Below are positions 48,108 to 61,334 of a DNA stretch of 64,000 nucleotides, in pieces. Within the stretch, counting starts at the first letter, position 1, and the number at the start of each line of letters is the position of its first letter. The stretch comes from Panorpa germanica (Eukaryota > Arthropoda > Insecta > Mecoptera > Panorpidae), in assembly GCA_963678705.1 (NCBI GenBank), contig OY783221.1:3038001-3102000 (forward strand), written 5' to 3'. Under the pieces are notes generated by a model that saw only the letters and a list, made by a program, of their open reading frames with translations, had not been told where the DNA came from and ran no database searches. A program made the position numbers and the translations under genes.

Positions 48108-51100
48108 TTTGAGAACTCAATTTGGTCATTACATTTTTTAATTCTCAATTAACGTTTTCGTAATTAAGATTTTAACAGTTGATAAAATAGAAAACCTACT
48201 CGATAAGCTGCTGTGTCTTCAGATTCGATTTCCGAACGACCATTATATTTTCTTAGTCCGCTTTTTGTTTCATTTAATTAATTATATCCAATATTTAAAT
48301 AATATATTAATCAGACGTGTAATTTTTATATATGAATACCATTTTATATATGTAAATGGTGATAGAACCGGGCTCTTCCGTTATAAATTGTACCCTCTAT
48401 CTCATTCAATACTCAGGTAACTCATAAATGCAACCATAGAAAATTACTACGCAGATAACTATTGTAGAATTTCAAAACTCAAAACTCAATATTCGGATAT
48501 GAGTCCCTAATGAACTGGATGATCCAATAACTTTTAAGAAAATCTCTCATTTTATCAACATTTTATTTGTTTATTAACTTTAATACACGATGCTGAGTCG
48601 TCACCTACTAAACACAGTTATGTATATGTAAGATTTATTTAACATAAAGAAGTTTACCTTTTACATAATTTTTTTTAGATTAATATAAACTAAAATTACG
48701 TAACAAAATTTATTTTTCGAAAAAAACTTCATATTTTTATGCTACATTACATAATGTTACACATTAAATTAATGTATTAATAAAAGAAAGTCTTTGCATT
48801 TATTTTATGACAATGTAACAGAATGTAGTTAGGTAAAAAATATTACGCTAAATACTACATAAGTTTACGTTTGTGTAGGTTTAAAAAATGCTTGTTAAGT
48901 TTTCTTTACATAAATTTGATAAATTTTATGATAATCTTTTTTAATGCTATATTAATAATAATGGTTCGTTATTGTTGCATCTTTTAAACTTGTCTACTGA
49001 AGATGTCTGAGAAGGTTAAAAAGATCTATTACTTACTACGTAAACCAACAACATTAATATGTTATTATATCCTACTTGAAGAGATGTCAAGTAGGTGTTC
49101 ACATCGTGTATTTGCTTGAAGTCTGAAGGAGTTCTATACTTAACCTTTTGACTTTTTAAATTTTATTGCTAATAACTTAGTTCATAAACAAAATTTATGA
49201 TTAAATTTAAGTGAAAAACAATAAAGCCCCACTCACTGAGTTTTAGTGTTAATTTAAGGTTTTAACCTAAAATGTAAACATCAGTTTGTGAAATATAAAG
49301 AAATCAAATTAATTATATTAAACACTAAATAATTTATATTAAATAAAGATAGTAATTATTATAAAATAATGTATATTACTAACGTATAACACATGATTTC
49401 ACAAGTTCAAAATTACATTTAAGATTACAACATTAAATTAAAACTAAAAAGAGTGAGTGGGAACGAGGCTCTCAAGTACTGTTTTAATTTTTAGTGTCGT
49501 AAATCATACAATATTTTATTTAATATTATTAGTTAACTTTATTTAATATAAATTCTTATATTTCTTTATATTTCACAATCGAAACTTACATTTAAGATTA
49601 AAAAATTAAATTAAACTTAATAATTAAAACTTAGTAGACGGAAATGGCTCTAAAGATTGATTGACGAGTACTTAGAATTTTAAAACAGGTCTCATTTAAG
49701 GCGCTAACATTTAAATCAAAGTAATTGTTTACAATTATAGATTAGAAGTTGACTCTTATCACCGACGACCTGCCACATTATAAACGCTAATAATATGGTT
49801 ACGAAATTTATGTAAATTTAATGCAAACAAAACTATATTACATCATTTTGATCTATCTATAATAGATACATAAGTCATTATCATATTGATTTGTATCTCG
49901 TAAATCAAAAAGTAATAACTATCAACTATTTCAATAACAACTTAAACAGAATAGAATATATATGTACATGTAACATAATTACTCAATTTAATAGCGTTAA
50001 TAAAGGTTCGAGACCGACAAAGACCTTACAATGCAAAATATTTGAATTGCGATGACGAGCGCTTTTTCGAATTATTCCAGTTTTTTATTAAACGCTATTA
50101 AATGTACGAATTCGTATTTCACGGTAAAATTATGAAATGTTTTTAATTTATTAAGTAAATAAATATTGAACTAGTCGTATTTTATTACAATACAATTTTT
50201 TGTCCGGCGTTTCCCGGATTTGATTGTAAAATGTTAAATGACAATCCATTTTTAAATTTACATATACGTATTTTATTATTTATGTTTATTTTTATACTTT
50301 ATCATTAGTATCATTATAATTAGCTTATGTATAACAATATTTATTATAAAAAGTAATTAGTGTTCTACAATAGATATCGTAAATGATAAGGCTCAACATC
50401 GTAAATAGGTCGACGTTAAATAAAGAAAAAAGAAATAGTACTAAATAAATTCTTTTTACGAAAAAGGTTATTTCTGCCCGGATTTATATGTAATAAAAAT
50501 CCTTAAATATGTGTAAATGACTTATTTTTAAGAAATATCCAATTAAAAAAATAACAAATGCATAATATGCAAATAATAAACAAAATGTGCAAGTAAAACC
50601 GAGTCGTTGAGACCTAAAATAAAACAAATAAATGAAAATAAGCATAAAAAATAATAATTGATTTTATTTGCAATGAAAAAGGTCACAGAATGTTATAAAA
50701 TAAGTTACATTTGTTATTATTTTATATTAAACTTACCTAAAATACACATAATTGTGTTTGGTAGATAGACATATTCTGGGTTAGCAATCTGTAAGAATCG
50801 ATTTATGTTTCTATAATCTGTTAAACTTCACTTAGGGTATTGCTGAAGTATAATATAAAAAAAAGATATTTCATTCTTGACTAATAACATTTGCAACTTT
50901 CCTTATTAATTTGTAAAATATTAGGTATGGTAATTTACCTCCCAAACACAGAATTAATTGGTTTAAATATTTTATGAAGAATATTTCTATTGTGTCATAC
51001 TTTATACTTATTTTAAACATAAATAAACAATAGTATTTCAACAACAAATAAAAAGGATCGTGATTTCTTAAATGTCAACTGTTGTTGCTACAGTTCAGAT

Positions 51101-53967
51101 CATTCAGGAAATATACTGAGATTTCCGAAAGATTGTGACAAATTAAATTAAATTATATTTACTGCGAAATTGTGCTGTGTTAGATCTAGAGCTGATAAGC
51201 TAGGCAATTTAAAATTTACGGGTATCAAACTTAAAATTTTGTGACTGGATACAACTGAGAGCAAAAAAGAAGCTTGACTGATAAATGAAAATGATTTTCT
51301 GAACATCCGGGTCCACCAATTTAAGTCTGGCCCTGAATAAAATCTTTCTGCAAAAGTAAAACAAGTAATTAGGTAAATAACTTAACCATGAGATCAATTT
51401 GATTCGCATTTATCAATTGGTTAGTACATTTACTCAACTTTTAATTACTGGTATACAAGGACACACTATTAAAATATAACAGTTTCAAATTATTACACTG
51501 TTAAAAAATTATTGAAACTTAATACTTAATTTTTTTATACGTCCATTTTTAATTTACAATCAGTTAACCAGATACTGTTCAATTTGACATGTCTTATCCT
51601 TTGACATATTCTATTATTCTATTCGCTCTATACACATTTTAATTGTTCGTGAATAATTTGGGAATTTCTATTGGTATTCCTTAATTGGATAACAAGTACC
51701 ACAGCATAACATGTAAATTTTGAAACTACGTACAATAGAGTCTTGCTTAATCAGTGAGCAGGTCATTTGCGTTTAGGTTTACAGTTATCATAAAAATAAC
51801 AACAGACGTGTTCGCCGGGAGCTATTTTTAGGTTAGTTTCATATTTCATGATTTGTTCCACAATCAACAATAAATCATTTGACATTTTGTTGATCCTAGA
51901 CAAAGAAATGGAAATATAATACATTCCGAACTATTTCTTTAATTTTTTGAAGCATTTCAGTTACCTAAGAAGCATAAAGGTAACATTTACAAGATAGATA
52001 CATTGAAATGTATCTAAATCACGCCAAAAAGGTAAACGTTGACTTTAATGAATACTGACTATTGAAAACAACAACTAAGATCACGTCTATCTGATGTTGA
52101 GACGCCAAAATTCCGACGGCAACACATTTATACGACTAAACATACGAATACGTGTTCGCTGGTCACGTTTTCCTTTCCACCCCCAAAAACTCGGTTCAAT
52201 TATAACTAAATACAATTGATTTTGCGTAGGAGCTAAAAATAGAAAGTAATTGCAAATAAGCTGGAAGGCAATTGTGGTTAGACAAAATAGATTTCCCGTG
52301 GGAGCTAAAAAGAGACCCCATATTAAGTACCGCTCCAGGCTTCTATATAGCACATTAACAGATTTTATGATCACATATTAATAATTTATAAAGCGTGCCA
52401 TAAATTAATAACTCCATGGTTCATTTGTGAGGTACAATACTTAGCTTTCTAAGTATAAATTCTTTTGTAATCATCTTGGTATTTGTTTATTGGTACAATT
52501 GACTCTGATGAATAGAACAGTCATTTGTATTATTACAACAATTATCTAATGTAAAAAAGTGCCATTGCTAAACTATGAAGAAACATGCTCAAGAAATGAT
52601 GACGGAATGATATTAAAAAGCACTCTCGTGGCTCTTAGAGTAATTATCTAAAATAACTAATTATTAGTATTTAAATATAATTGTTATTTTGTAATATTAT
52701 TGAAATATTCTTTAGAAATATTTAAAGGATTATAATTTCAAAATAATTTATAAAGTGATGTCATTATTATAAATGTAAATATTTAATTTCTCTGTGGACG
52801 ATTATTATAACCAGACCAAATAACTTGTTCAAGTGTTACCAAAAGGTACATTTCTTCACTTCAAATTATCCCAAAGTGTTTTAAAGCAATATTATCTGTT
52901 TCATTCAGGGGGTTAATCATTGCAAAATCTTAAAGAAAAGAATTTTTAAAGATATTAAAATATTAAGGATTAATAAGGAGTTCAGGAAAAATATAATTCA
53001 TTAATAGGTTTCTTTAAAATAAAATGTTACTTGTATATATTTAATGTAATATTCCAGGTATTTATTTAGTGATACCTAATTAATTTGTCTCAGCTTGTCT
53101 TTTAATCAAGCTTGCTACACACGAACTCCAAGGTTCATTTTCTTCTTCCCGCATAGAAATTGTAACGTGGTGTGCAAGATTCAACTAGCTAGCGTACTGT
53201 AAGCTAAATCAAGCGTTACTTTTAAACCTGAGCTATATGTCATGAGCAAATTCAAAGTGTAATACACTTAAATAAATTTGTATGCCGAAACTTACTTGTC
53301 ATATTATCAGAAGCATAGATCATAATCTAATTGTGCCAAACATTATATGTGAAAGTTCTTCCATACCATACCATATATTCACACGTGTATTACTTATAAA
53401 GCATTTTTATGATTTGACCTTCCGCACCGAGAGAAACTTATCTCTATCTCAATATTAGCAAATCTAGTTTTCTCTAAAAACAAAGAGCTCCCATACAAAA
53501 TGTACGATCATGTATTGAATAGGAATACATTACAGATCACGCCGAGATGAAAGATTTCTTCTTTTATTTGTTATTTCTCACAACATCTTCATCGACAAAT
53601 AGACATTTTATTATGTTTCTATTTTGAGATGTTATTATTTTCACATTCTAATTTACATTCCATTCAAATTTCTTAGTGAATTTAAAATGTAATAAAAACA
53701 ATGACTGACGCATTGTAACAAGATTAACATAAATAGTGAATAAGTGTAACAAGGTAAAAAATAATTCGAATCGTAGGTCACCGGAAGCATATTATAGACA
53801 GTGGTTGTACACCTGTAGCAAGGGTAATGCTTAGTATTGACTGGTAAACGCAACATTAAATCAAAATCCATTCTTTACCTTTTCTACCTCATTAAATCAA
53901 AGTCCATTCTTTACCTCTGTTGTTCTTCAATAGCTATTCCTAGTAATTTCAACAAACTATCCTTCTC
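48108..53967. other. Long AT-rich non-coding interval
   Basis: No gene supported. It would be intronic if the 47.7-kb exon belongs to the peroxidase. At about 52185-52320 there is a diverged tandem duplication of ~80 bp (GGAGCTAAAAATAG and GGAGCTAAAAAGAG, each preceded by related text). A similar GGGAGCTATTTTTAG lies near 51.82 kb. The minus-strand open frame there merely translates this repeat. Confidence 0.45.
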
Positions 53968-54191
53968 CATCATATTGAACATGCAAATGATTGTTTTGTC
54001 ATGAAAGAGTTCATTTACAGTTCAGTTTCTTACAGTCGTTTATATAAAATATCTATTTTATCACTACAAATATCTATTTTTAACCACTCCACCTGTCGGA
54101 ATACGAATGAAGTTGATGCGAACTATAATTGAAGTGCAATAATGATAGAAACGTCACAAAACAGGACACTTCATCAAATTCTTTACTAGGC
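53968..54191. mobile_element. Diverged MITE copy related to 42683-42944
   Basis: Shares CATATTG...ATGC, CACTCCACCTGTCGGAATAC, GTTGATGCGAACTATAATTG and GACACTTCA in the same order and orientation as the intact element. The right end CTTTACTAGGCATTA is a decayed form of TTTACTGGGTA. The left ~40 bp with its terminal repeat are missing or unrecognisable. Confidence 0.75.
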
Positions 54192-57136
54192 ATTATCTAT
54201 CGTCCTTTGTCTGTGCGGACTCTCCGTTATTCTTATTAAACATATATGACAATCTTTCCAAAAATCAGTACCACTTTATTATGCTTTCCCTCGCTCACTT
54301 TTAGAAATACCCTCAGCTTTCTTTTAATCGCATTAAGTGTCTACCGTCACTGAATTTATTACATAATTTTAAAAATAATAAATGTTGAATAGGACGATGC
54401 AGTCGCCGAAAGAATTTGTTTTTAAGGCCGGACCGCTGTATCTTCTGGTTTGGTCCTTGCGCCAGTGTTATATTTTTTTTGGGTTGGTTTTTAACAAAAT
54501 TAATTTGTTTATTTGAATAATTATAAAAACTTATTAGGCAGTGGTATAGTCCATTTATATGAGTCCATGACACGTTTAATGCCGACAACATTGTATGTGG
54601 TCGCACATAATAGGACTCAGTATCGGAAATAGACCACAAAAATAAATTTAGATAAAAGAACAAAGTTATATAAGTAAGGTAAAATATGATATTATATGTA
54701 TTATGATATTCCACCATAAATTAATTATGTACATGGACACAAGGTTGCCAGTCTCTAAAATAGCTTCATGAAATTAATCATTACGCTAGAAGCATAGAGA
54801 TATTTTTATTCTATGATATGAGACAAAGAAAGGCCACTCAGGATCAGATACTAACATAGAATAAATAACATAAAAAAACAAAAAACATATTTATCAGTAA
54901 TCTGTAACTTTAAGCGTACAGTTGCGAAGTAAAACAGTCAATTTTTTTACGTGAAAGTAATGCGTGTCGTCGAAGGAGGGAGGGGGGTATCTCACAATGT
55001 GTGACAAGGCGTGACAATGAAAATGGAACGGGAAGGGATATAATTTATGGATGATGCCTATGGAGATGTTCGACAAATACAAAGAGAAGAGGGTGAAAAG
55101 CCTAATTACAAGTTAAATCTGCAATTAAGTGTTAAGTACACTCTTAATTATCAAGTTAGACTTGAAAATAATCCGTTAAAGGAATGGAACTAATGATCGA
55201 GATATTTAACATCCATATATGTTTAATGAGCAATTTAAAATCATTCCAACTTGTTCGAACTTGAATAATTCATGCATTTGTTTACATAAACATCATTCCT
55301 TTATAATTATCGACAATTGCATTTATTAGTTTGATTAGTCACAGTTCTTCGACCTAGTTATGCATGTGCAATGTATGCAGTTTTGGTGAAATGATATTAA
55401 TTTATACAGATGCATAAAATGAAGTTTTCTAAAGCATAAAAATGAACATAACTTTCTCATAATCGTGTTTGTGGACGGCGAATGTTGATTAATTTTAAAT
55501 ATATAATGTGGAATTGCTGTGAAATTATTAAATTACTGATTATTATAACAGATGATTGACAGGTGGAGCACTTGTGACGTCAGAGAAAACTGTAACAGTG
55601 TTGGAAGACGTCAGGCAATAATAATTAAATAATTTAAGAGTTAAAATGAAAGTGGATTAGTTAAAATACGAGTGTGATATACAATCGTCCATTTGTGGTC
55701 AATATCGCAGTATGATTTTTTGTGTTATTTAATTTATTACTATCTCCGATGATATTCTAATATGTTGGCAGTGTTTATGGTGTACTACTCCTTAATAAGT
55801 ATAATTATGAGTAAATATTGAAATACCAAAATAATATAGCGCTGATCCGGGGATTAAATCCGGAGTTTAGGATTTTGTTTGTGTAATGGGTACTGTAAGA
55901 CTTTTATAGAAAATTATAAAAGACCTGCTTAAGACAATAGCATGTGTTAAGGGTTTGTTGAACATAAAACAATATTCAAGTAATGTATAAAACAATATTC
56001 CAAAAATGAGACGGCAAATCATCGGATGTGACGTCACACTCAGATTTATTTTATAACTTTGGATCGCTTTAATAATTGAATTACTATTTTATTAGTTAAT
56101 ATTACGACTTATTAAAACATATTTAAACATATAAGATCCTGCTTGCAAACTTTATAAATAATTGTACAGTATTATAAAAAAAATAAGAAGTGCTCATCGC
56201 ACAGACAAGGCTGTAATATGCCTGAGGAATATAGCCAGATATTTGAAAGCAGGGAAAGTCTGAAAAACCTTATTAACTTTATCAATAAAACTAATTTAAT
56301 CTCTTTATTTTAAGTACTCATACTCGTGTTTATAAGTTGTAAATTATGTTTTGCAAATGTTTATAAATGTATATATTGTTTTAAGTGCTAATAACTTCTG
56401 AAAGTTGATGCTCTCAAATAAATATTAAAAAAAAATGAAAATTAAGTCATGGTTCTTCACAAGCCTATTGCAATCGGATTAGACAAAAAGTAACAGGTGT
56501 TCATATTTATCATTTCTTCGTACTGCGTGCCATCTGCATACATTTATTACTGTGTGTACAAGACCTACGCATGATTTACTTTCATTTTCTTTCTCTGTTA
56601 CTATCCGCGCGAGCACTTGTACCAGCAACGCGAACACCAGCAAGCGCATAGGCTGGTAATGGTCTGGTGGTCACTTTCGTTGATTGATCGCTCAATTAAT
56701 TCGACATTGTTATTAATGACGTGTAAACACTACCAACACCAAAGTTATGCGTTTGTTTGCGTTTGCGTTTACGTAACTTATGTTACTTTTTTATACTTGT
56801 ATTTATTTTGACATACTATTACAGTAATAGTAACAATATATTATTCTAAATATACTATAATATATTATGTATATACAAAGTATAAGTATAGGCTATTTAC
56901 ATAAGTATTTCATAAATTTTACATAAGAGTTTTATATACCATTCTCGGTGCTGGAATAAAAGTATATGCAAATATATTATATCTATTGATTTTTGTTTTC
57001 TTTTAATTCAAAAAGTTGACAGAGATATATCTATTTAATATTTTGCTTGGTTTATCAATATATAGCACAGTTTTATAGAAATTAAGATATGGTTCACACA
57101 CTATTGAAGTTAATCTAATTCAATTTATTGTTTCAG
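54192..57136. other. Non-coding interval before the peroxidase coding exons
   Basis: No supported gene. A 134-codon minus-strand frame at 54313-54717 has no recognisable domain. TGACGTCA occurs at 55575-55582 and 56029-56036. The second directly follows the 17-base sequence shared with 32.98 kb. A 29-bp sequence at 57068-57096 is shared with 40.69 kb. Confidence 0.4.
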
Positions 57137-57143
57137 CTTGAAA

Positions 57144-60100
57144 ATGCGGGGCACCATGCGGTGTAGCTTGTTCGCTGTAATTCTATGGACCGTTTGCCAT
57201 TTAGCAGCCGCCGGACGAGAATCTTCATATAATGTAGTAGTGGACCATTCCCAACCACAAGATAGAACGTTTGATATAATTGGTAAATTCTTCTCTCCAG
57301 ATCCTCCAAGTCCACCTAGGCATTTCTTCGCGTAAGTTTACTAAAAACTAAAACCACATTTTAGAGATTAAACTAATCTTTATTAAAATATTTTAGCAAT
57401 TACTTCGAGGCACCTGCAGTCCATCACATCCCTCATTCAATCCCCCAGATTATTCCCGCCAGTTTCCATCAACCTATTCCGTCAAATCCTGCTGAAGGTT
57501 GCGGAACCGCTCCTGGAGTTTGCCAAAAATCTAAATACCGCACTCTAGATGGTAGCTGTAACAATTTGTATAACACAGCTTGGGGAACAGCTCAATCAAG
57601 ATACTCCAGATTACTTCCCCCCAAGTATGGAGATGGTGAGTTCATTGAATTTGTTATTTTATGCTAAGAGTATACCAACTGAATAATATTCATATTTGCT
57701 TTGCAGATGTAAGTTCTCCAACAACTTCTGTAACTCGCAACCCATTACCTAATGCCCGTTTGACCAGCTTGGTACTGTTTCCTGAAGAAGATGTCAATGA
57801 TCCTCTATTTACATTGGCTAATATGCAATGGGGACAAATTGTTACTCATGATATGTCCATGTTGGCTGGATCTACGCAATCAAGTAAGTACCACTTAATC
57901 TAATTCTTTAATTACAAAGTTTTCGTTTCACTTTACTTTATTTAATTTTCTACAGAAAAGCATCCAACACGCTGTTGTACCGACGATGGTCAATTGATTG
58001 ACAAAGCTAGAGCTCACAGCACGTGTTTCCCGATTGTTATGCCTCCTGGTGATCCCGTACACAGTCGCACCAACACACAATGCGTGAACTTTGTAAGATC
58101 AATCACAGATCGCGATCGCGGTTGCCCAGGAACTCGTAACAAGCCAGCTGAACAAGTAAGTTCAACAATTCAACCAACATTCAAGAAAGTAATAATAAAT
58201 ATTGTCTTCTTCGAAATAGTTAACCGTTGTTACGGCTTACATGGATCTATCATTAGTTTATGGAAACAGTGAAGCTCAAAATACGCCATTAAGAGCCCGT
58301 CAAGGTGGCAGATTACTTGTAGAGGTTCGTCATGGAAAGCAGTGGTTACCATCTGCACCAAATGCATCTGCAGCTTGTGATGTTCAAACAGATGACGAAG
58401 TCTGTTATCTAGCAGGTAAAATAAAATAATGAGATAACCAATTGTGTTAACATTTTCTATAATCAAACTATGTTTTTCAAGGCGATACTCGCGTAAATCA
58501 AAATCCACAACTTACTATACTACAGATTATTCTCCACCGTGAACACAATCGTATTTGCGATGAATTAGCTGGTTTAAATCCACATTGGGATGATGAAACC
58601 TTATTCCAAGAAGCCAGAAGAATTAATGTTGCGCAATACCAACATATCAACTACTATGAATGGCTTCCAATTTATTTAGGTAAGAATACATGAATATGTT
58701 CTCCTTTTTTCTTTCCTTCACTTGGTTTATGCTCAATTTTCTTACAGGTGAAGAAAATATGTTGAAGAACAGATTAATCTACAAAACATCTGGATATGTT
58801 GATGACTACGACCACAGTATTGATCCTGGTGTACTTAATTCTCATGCAACAGCAGCTTTTAGATACTTCCATTCGTTAATAGCTGGCCATTTAGAGTAAG
58901 CTTCTTCAACAATTTACCATTGATAAACTTTAAGATATTGAATTGTCTTATAATTCTATACTTGCAGTTTAGTGACAGAACATCGCAACAGTTTTGGATC
59001 TCTTAGACTCAGTGATTGGTTCAACAGACCTGCTGTTATTGAGGAAAACAATAATATGGATGATTTAACAAGGGGCTTGGCTACACAACCTGAAAAGTTA
59101 TCAGATGTTAATTTTGACGCTGAGGTAACTTGACCTCATTTCCTAAAACTAGTCTGCAGTAATATTCGTCAAGCATTTACTTATTATATTTTGCATGCAG
59201 ATTAAGGAATTCTTCTTCAGAGGACGAAATCAGTTTGGAGCAGATCTTCGTGCCATAGATATTCAACGTAATCGTGATCATGGGTTAGCATCGTATAACG
59301 ATTACCGCGATTTCTGCGGTTTGCAAAGAGCGCATTCGTTTGAAGATTTTGGCGACTTTATTTCAGCAGAGGTTTGTACAATTATTCAAAAGTCAATAAC
59401 CAAATAATTAAATCTTTATAAATATCATTCGCTTCCAGAAAATCGCGAAATTAAAATCACTTTATGAACATCCTGATGACGTGGATCTAACTGTTGGAGG
59501 ATCATTAGAAGCTCATGTTACTGGCTCGTTAAGTGGACCTACTTTCCTCTGTATTCTCACAGAACAGTTCTTCCGAACACGCGTTGGAGATAGATACTTC
59601 TTTGAAAATTCTGATCACCACGTGGGCTTCTCAATAGGTTCGTAAACAGAATTCTATCGCTAATTAATATTTAAAAACTCATCTGGTAATTTGTTTATTG
59701 TTTCCTGATTTTCAGATCAACTTCATGAAATTAGGAAAGCGTCTGTGGCTAGATTGTTCTGCGATAATGGCGACAACATTGAATCCATGCAACCTAGCGC
59801 TTTCGAACGAGTGTCTAACCGGTAAGTAAAATACTAACGTAACATTAACGTAATATTTATGTATATGTGATAATTTTAAATACAGTCTAGTTCATTAGAG
59901 AGACAACATTAACATAAAAGATAAAATTATATTATATATCAAAACCTTTATCATTTAAGTTATTCGGATTCGATGTTCAGACTAGCGCTATATTTTCTAG
60001 GTTTCGTGTAATACAAAGTACAAACATTAATTAAAACTAATTTGTCCTATATCTGCATTTAAAATATATTCTTCTTTTTAGAAACGAAATTGTGTCCTGT

Positions 60101-60169
60101 CAAGATTTACCATACGTGGACCTTTCTAAGTGGCAGGATATAGGATCTTCACATTCATTTAAAAAATAA
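57144..60169 (+). CDS. Secreted insect heme peroxidase (animal peroxidase family), 12 coding exons
   Basis: Heme peroxidase using H2O2 to oxidise substrates outside the cell; relatives include insect Pxd/chorion-type peroxidases. Exons: 57144-57331, 57397-57635, 57707-57893, 57956-58155, 58220-58415, 58482-58679, 58748-58895, 58978-59124, 59201-59371, 59439-59637, 59716-59821, 60082-60169 (688 aa; all GT-AG, phases agree). An N-terminal signal peptide ([17 protein letters not shown]) leads to a pro-region and [16 protein letters not shown], the usual family start. Distal heme motif [10 protein letters not shown] supplies Gln, Asp and His. HREHNR supplies the catalytic Arg and second heme-linking Glu. 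Proximal His lies in [13 protein letters not shown], where many relatives have Gly before the His. [17 protein letters not shown] is the conserved C-terminal signature. Start: acceptor TTTCAG at 57136, then the first ATG (57144). A second Met follows at 57156. The 5' UTR probably continues in an upstream exon. No breaks seen. Confidence 0.95.
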
Positions 60170-60257
60170 GTATAAAAAAAATTGTATTTAGGTATGTAAG
60201 TTTAATTTAGAATTATCGTGTCAATGTTTTCCAAACTTATATTTATAATATTATTTT

Positions 60258-60263
60258 AATAAA
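60258..60263 (+). terminator. Poly(A) signal of the peroxidase gene
   Basis: AATAAA lies 89 nt after the peroxidase stop in a short AT-rich 3' UTR. Its position is good for cleavage a few tens of bases downstream. Confidence 0.6.
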
Positions 60264-61334
60264 GAACCAATTTTTATAAAAATATTTTCTATTATTATTT
60301 TAAAATATGTACCAGTTACCTTTTCTAAGTTACGAGTACTTCAAAATTTAAAGTATAACAAGATTATCTATCTCAAGATTATTCTTTTCTTTTCTCTTAA
60401 TCTGCAAAATATATTAGATACCGCAAAAATGTCTTTGAATGAAAAATAAATTTAAAAAAAAAACATAACGGTAAATTTGACGTAATTTCTAAAACAATTG
60501 CGCTAAGAGATTGGGATTACAGTAGAATTTTAAAACATTGTGAAAATTTAGGAAAATTATCGTATTTACTTTCTGCTTGTATTCAGAAATATAAAGAGGA
60601 AAGAAGCGAGGGCGCTTTTAAAGGTTTTAAACACGGCGCCACGTAGTCAGCGGCGGCGCCTAAAGACACAACACAAAGTTGCATTTTTACAAGAATCAAT
60701 ACAATAAATACAAAGTTACGTGATTAAACAGCATAACGTTTAGGGATCAGATTAAAAGGCTTTTACCGTCACTTAGAATTTAGTAAAACTGTCGTGATAA
60801 ATTGTGATAATTAACAAACTGCTGCGATCGAAGATAACTTGATGCAGGGAGCATAGAAATGAACTGTACATACAAATAATAATAAAACATTAAACAAACT
60901 TTGTTTATGTTGTATTACGACAATCTCGAGGCTCGTGCCCGACCATTCATAATTGGGGCAGCGTACATTTTCTCTTTGATTTTGTGCTCACGTATCTGTC
61001 TTCACCCGGCTCTGTATGCATGAATCACTCCTCTCTCTGATTCAGTGTTTAATTCGCCTAGATATACTTTTTCCTAATATAACAACGTCACAGTGAAATA
61101 TTAAAAAATATATTAAGCATGGTACGGTGCAGTCAGATAAGACATTTAGACGAAAAATATACAGATCAGGGGAGTATTATACTTCTAAAACTTGCACCAC
61201 ATTTTCTATATGTCAATTTTACCCTGTTTAGTACACAATGTAGTAGAGTCATTAATTTTCCGAACATGCTGTACTAATTAGTATAGCTCAGGACTGCAAT
61301 TCATCATTGTAACATTTTGATTGAACAAACCGCT
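60264..61334. other. Intergenic region between peroxidase and terminal IR
   Basis: No gene. It contains an unusual GC-rich patch (about 60636-60662) with two GGCGCC sites around CGTAGTCAGC. An initiator-like TCAGT lies at 61042-61046 in less AT-rich DNA, but no convincing TATA box is placed for it. Confidence 0.4.

Noticed and set aside
52087..52374. 95-codon minus-strand frame with internal repeat FLAPT
   Set aside because: The protein repeat simply reflects an ~80-bp non-coding tandem duplication; no start context or homology is recognisable.
54313..54717. 134-codon minus-strand open frame
   Set aside because: No recognisable domain, signal peptide or splice partner. It could be transposon-derived, but I found no terminal repeats or relatives in the window.
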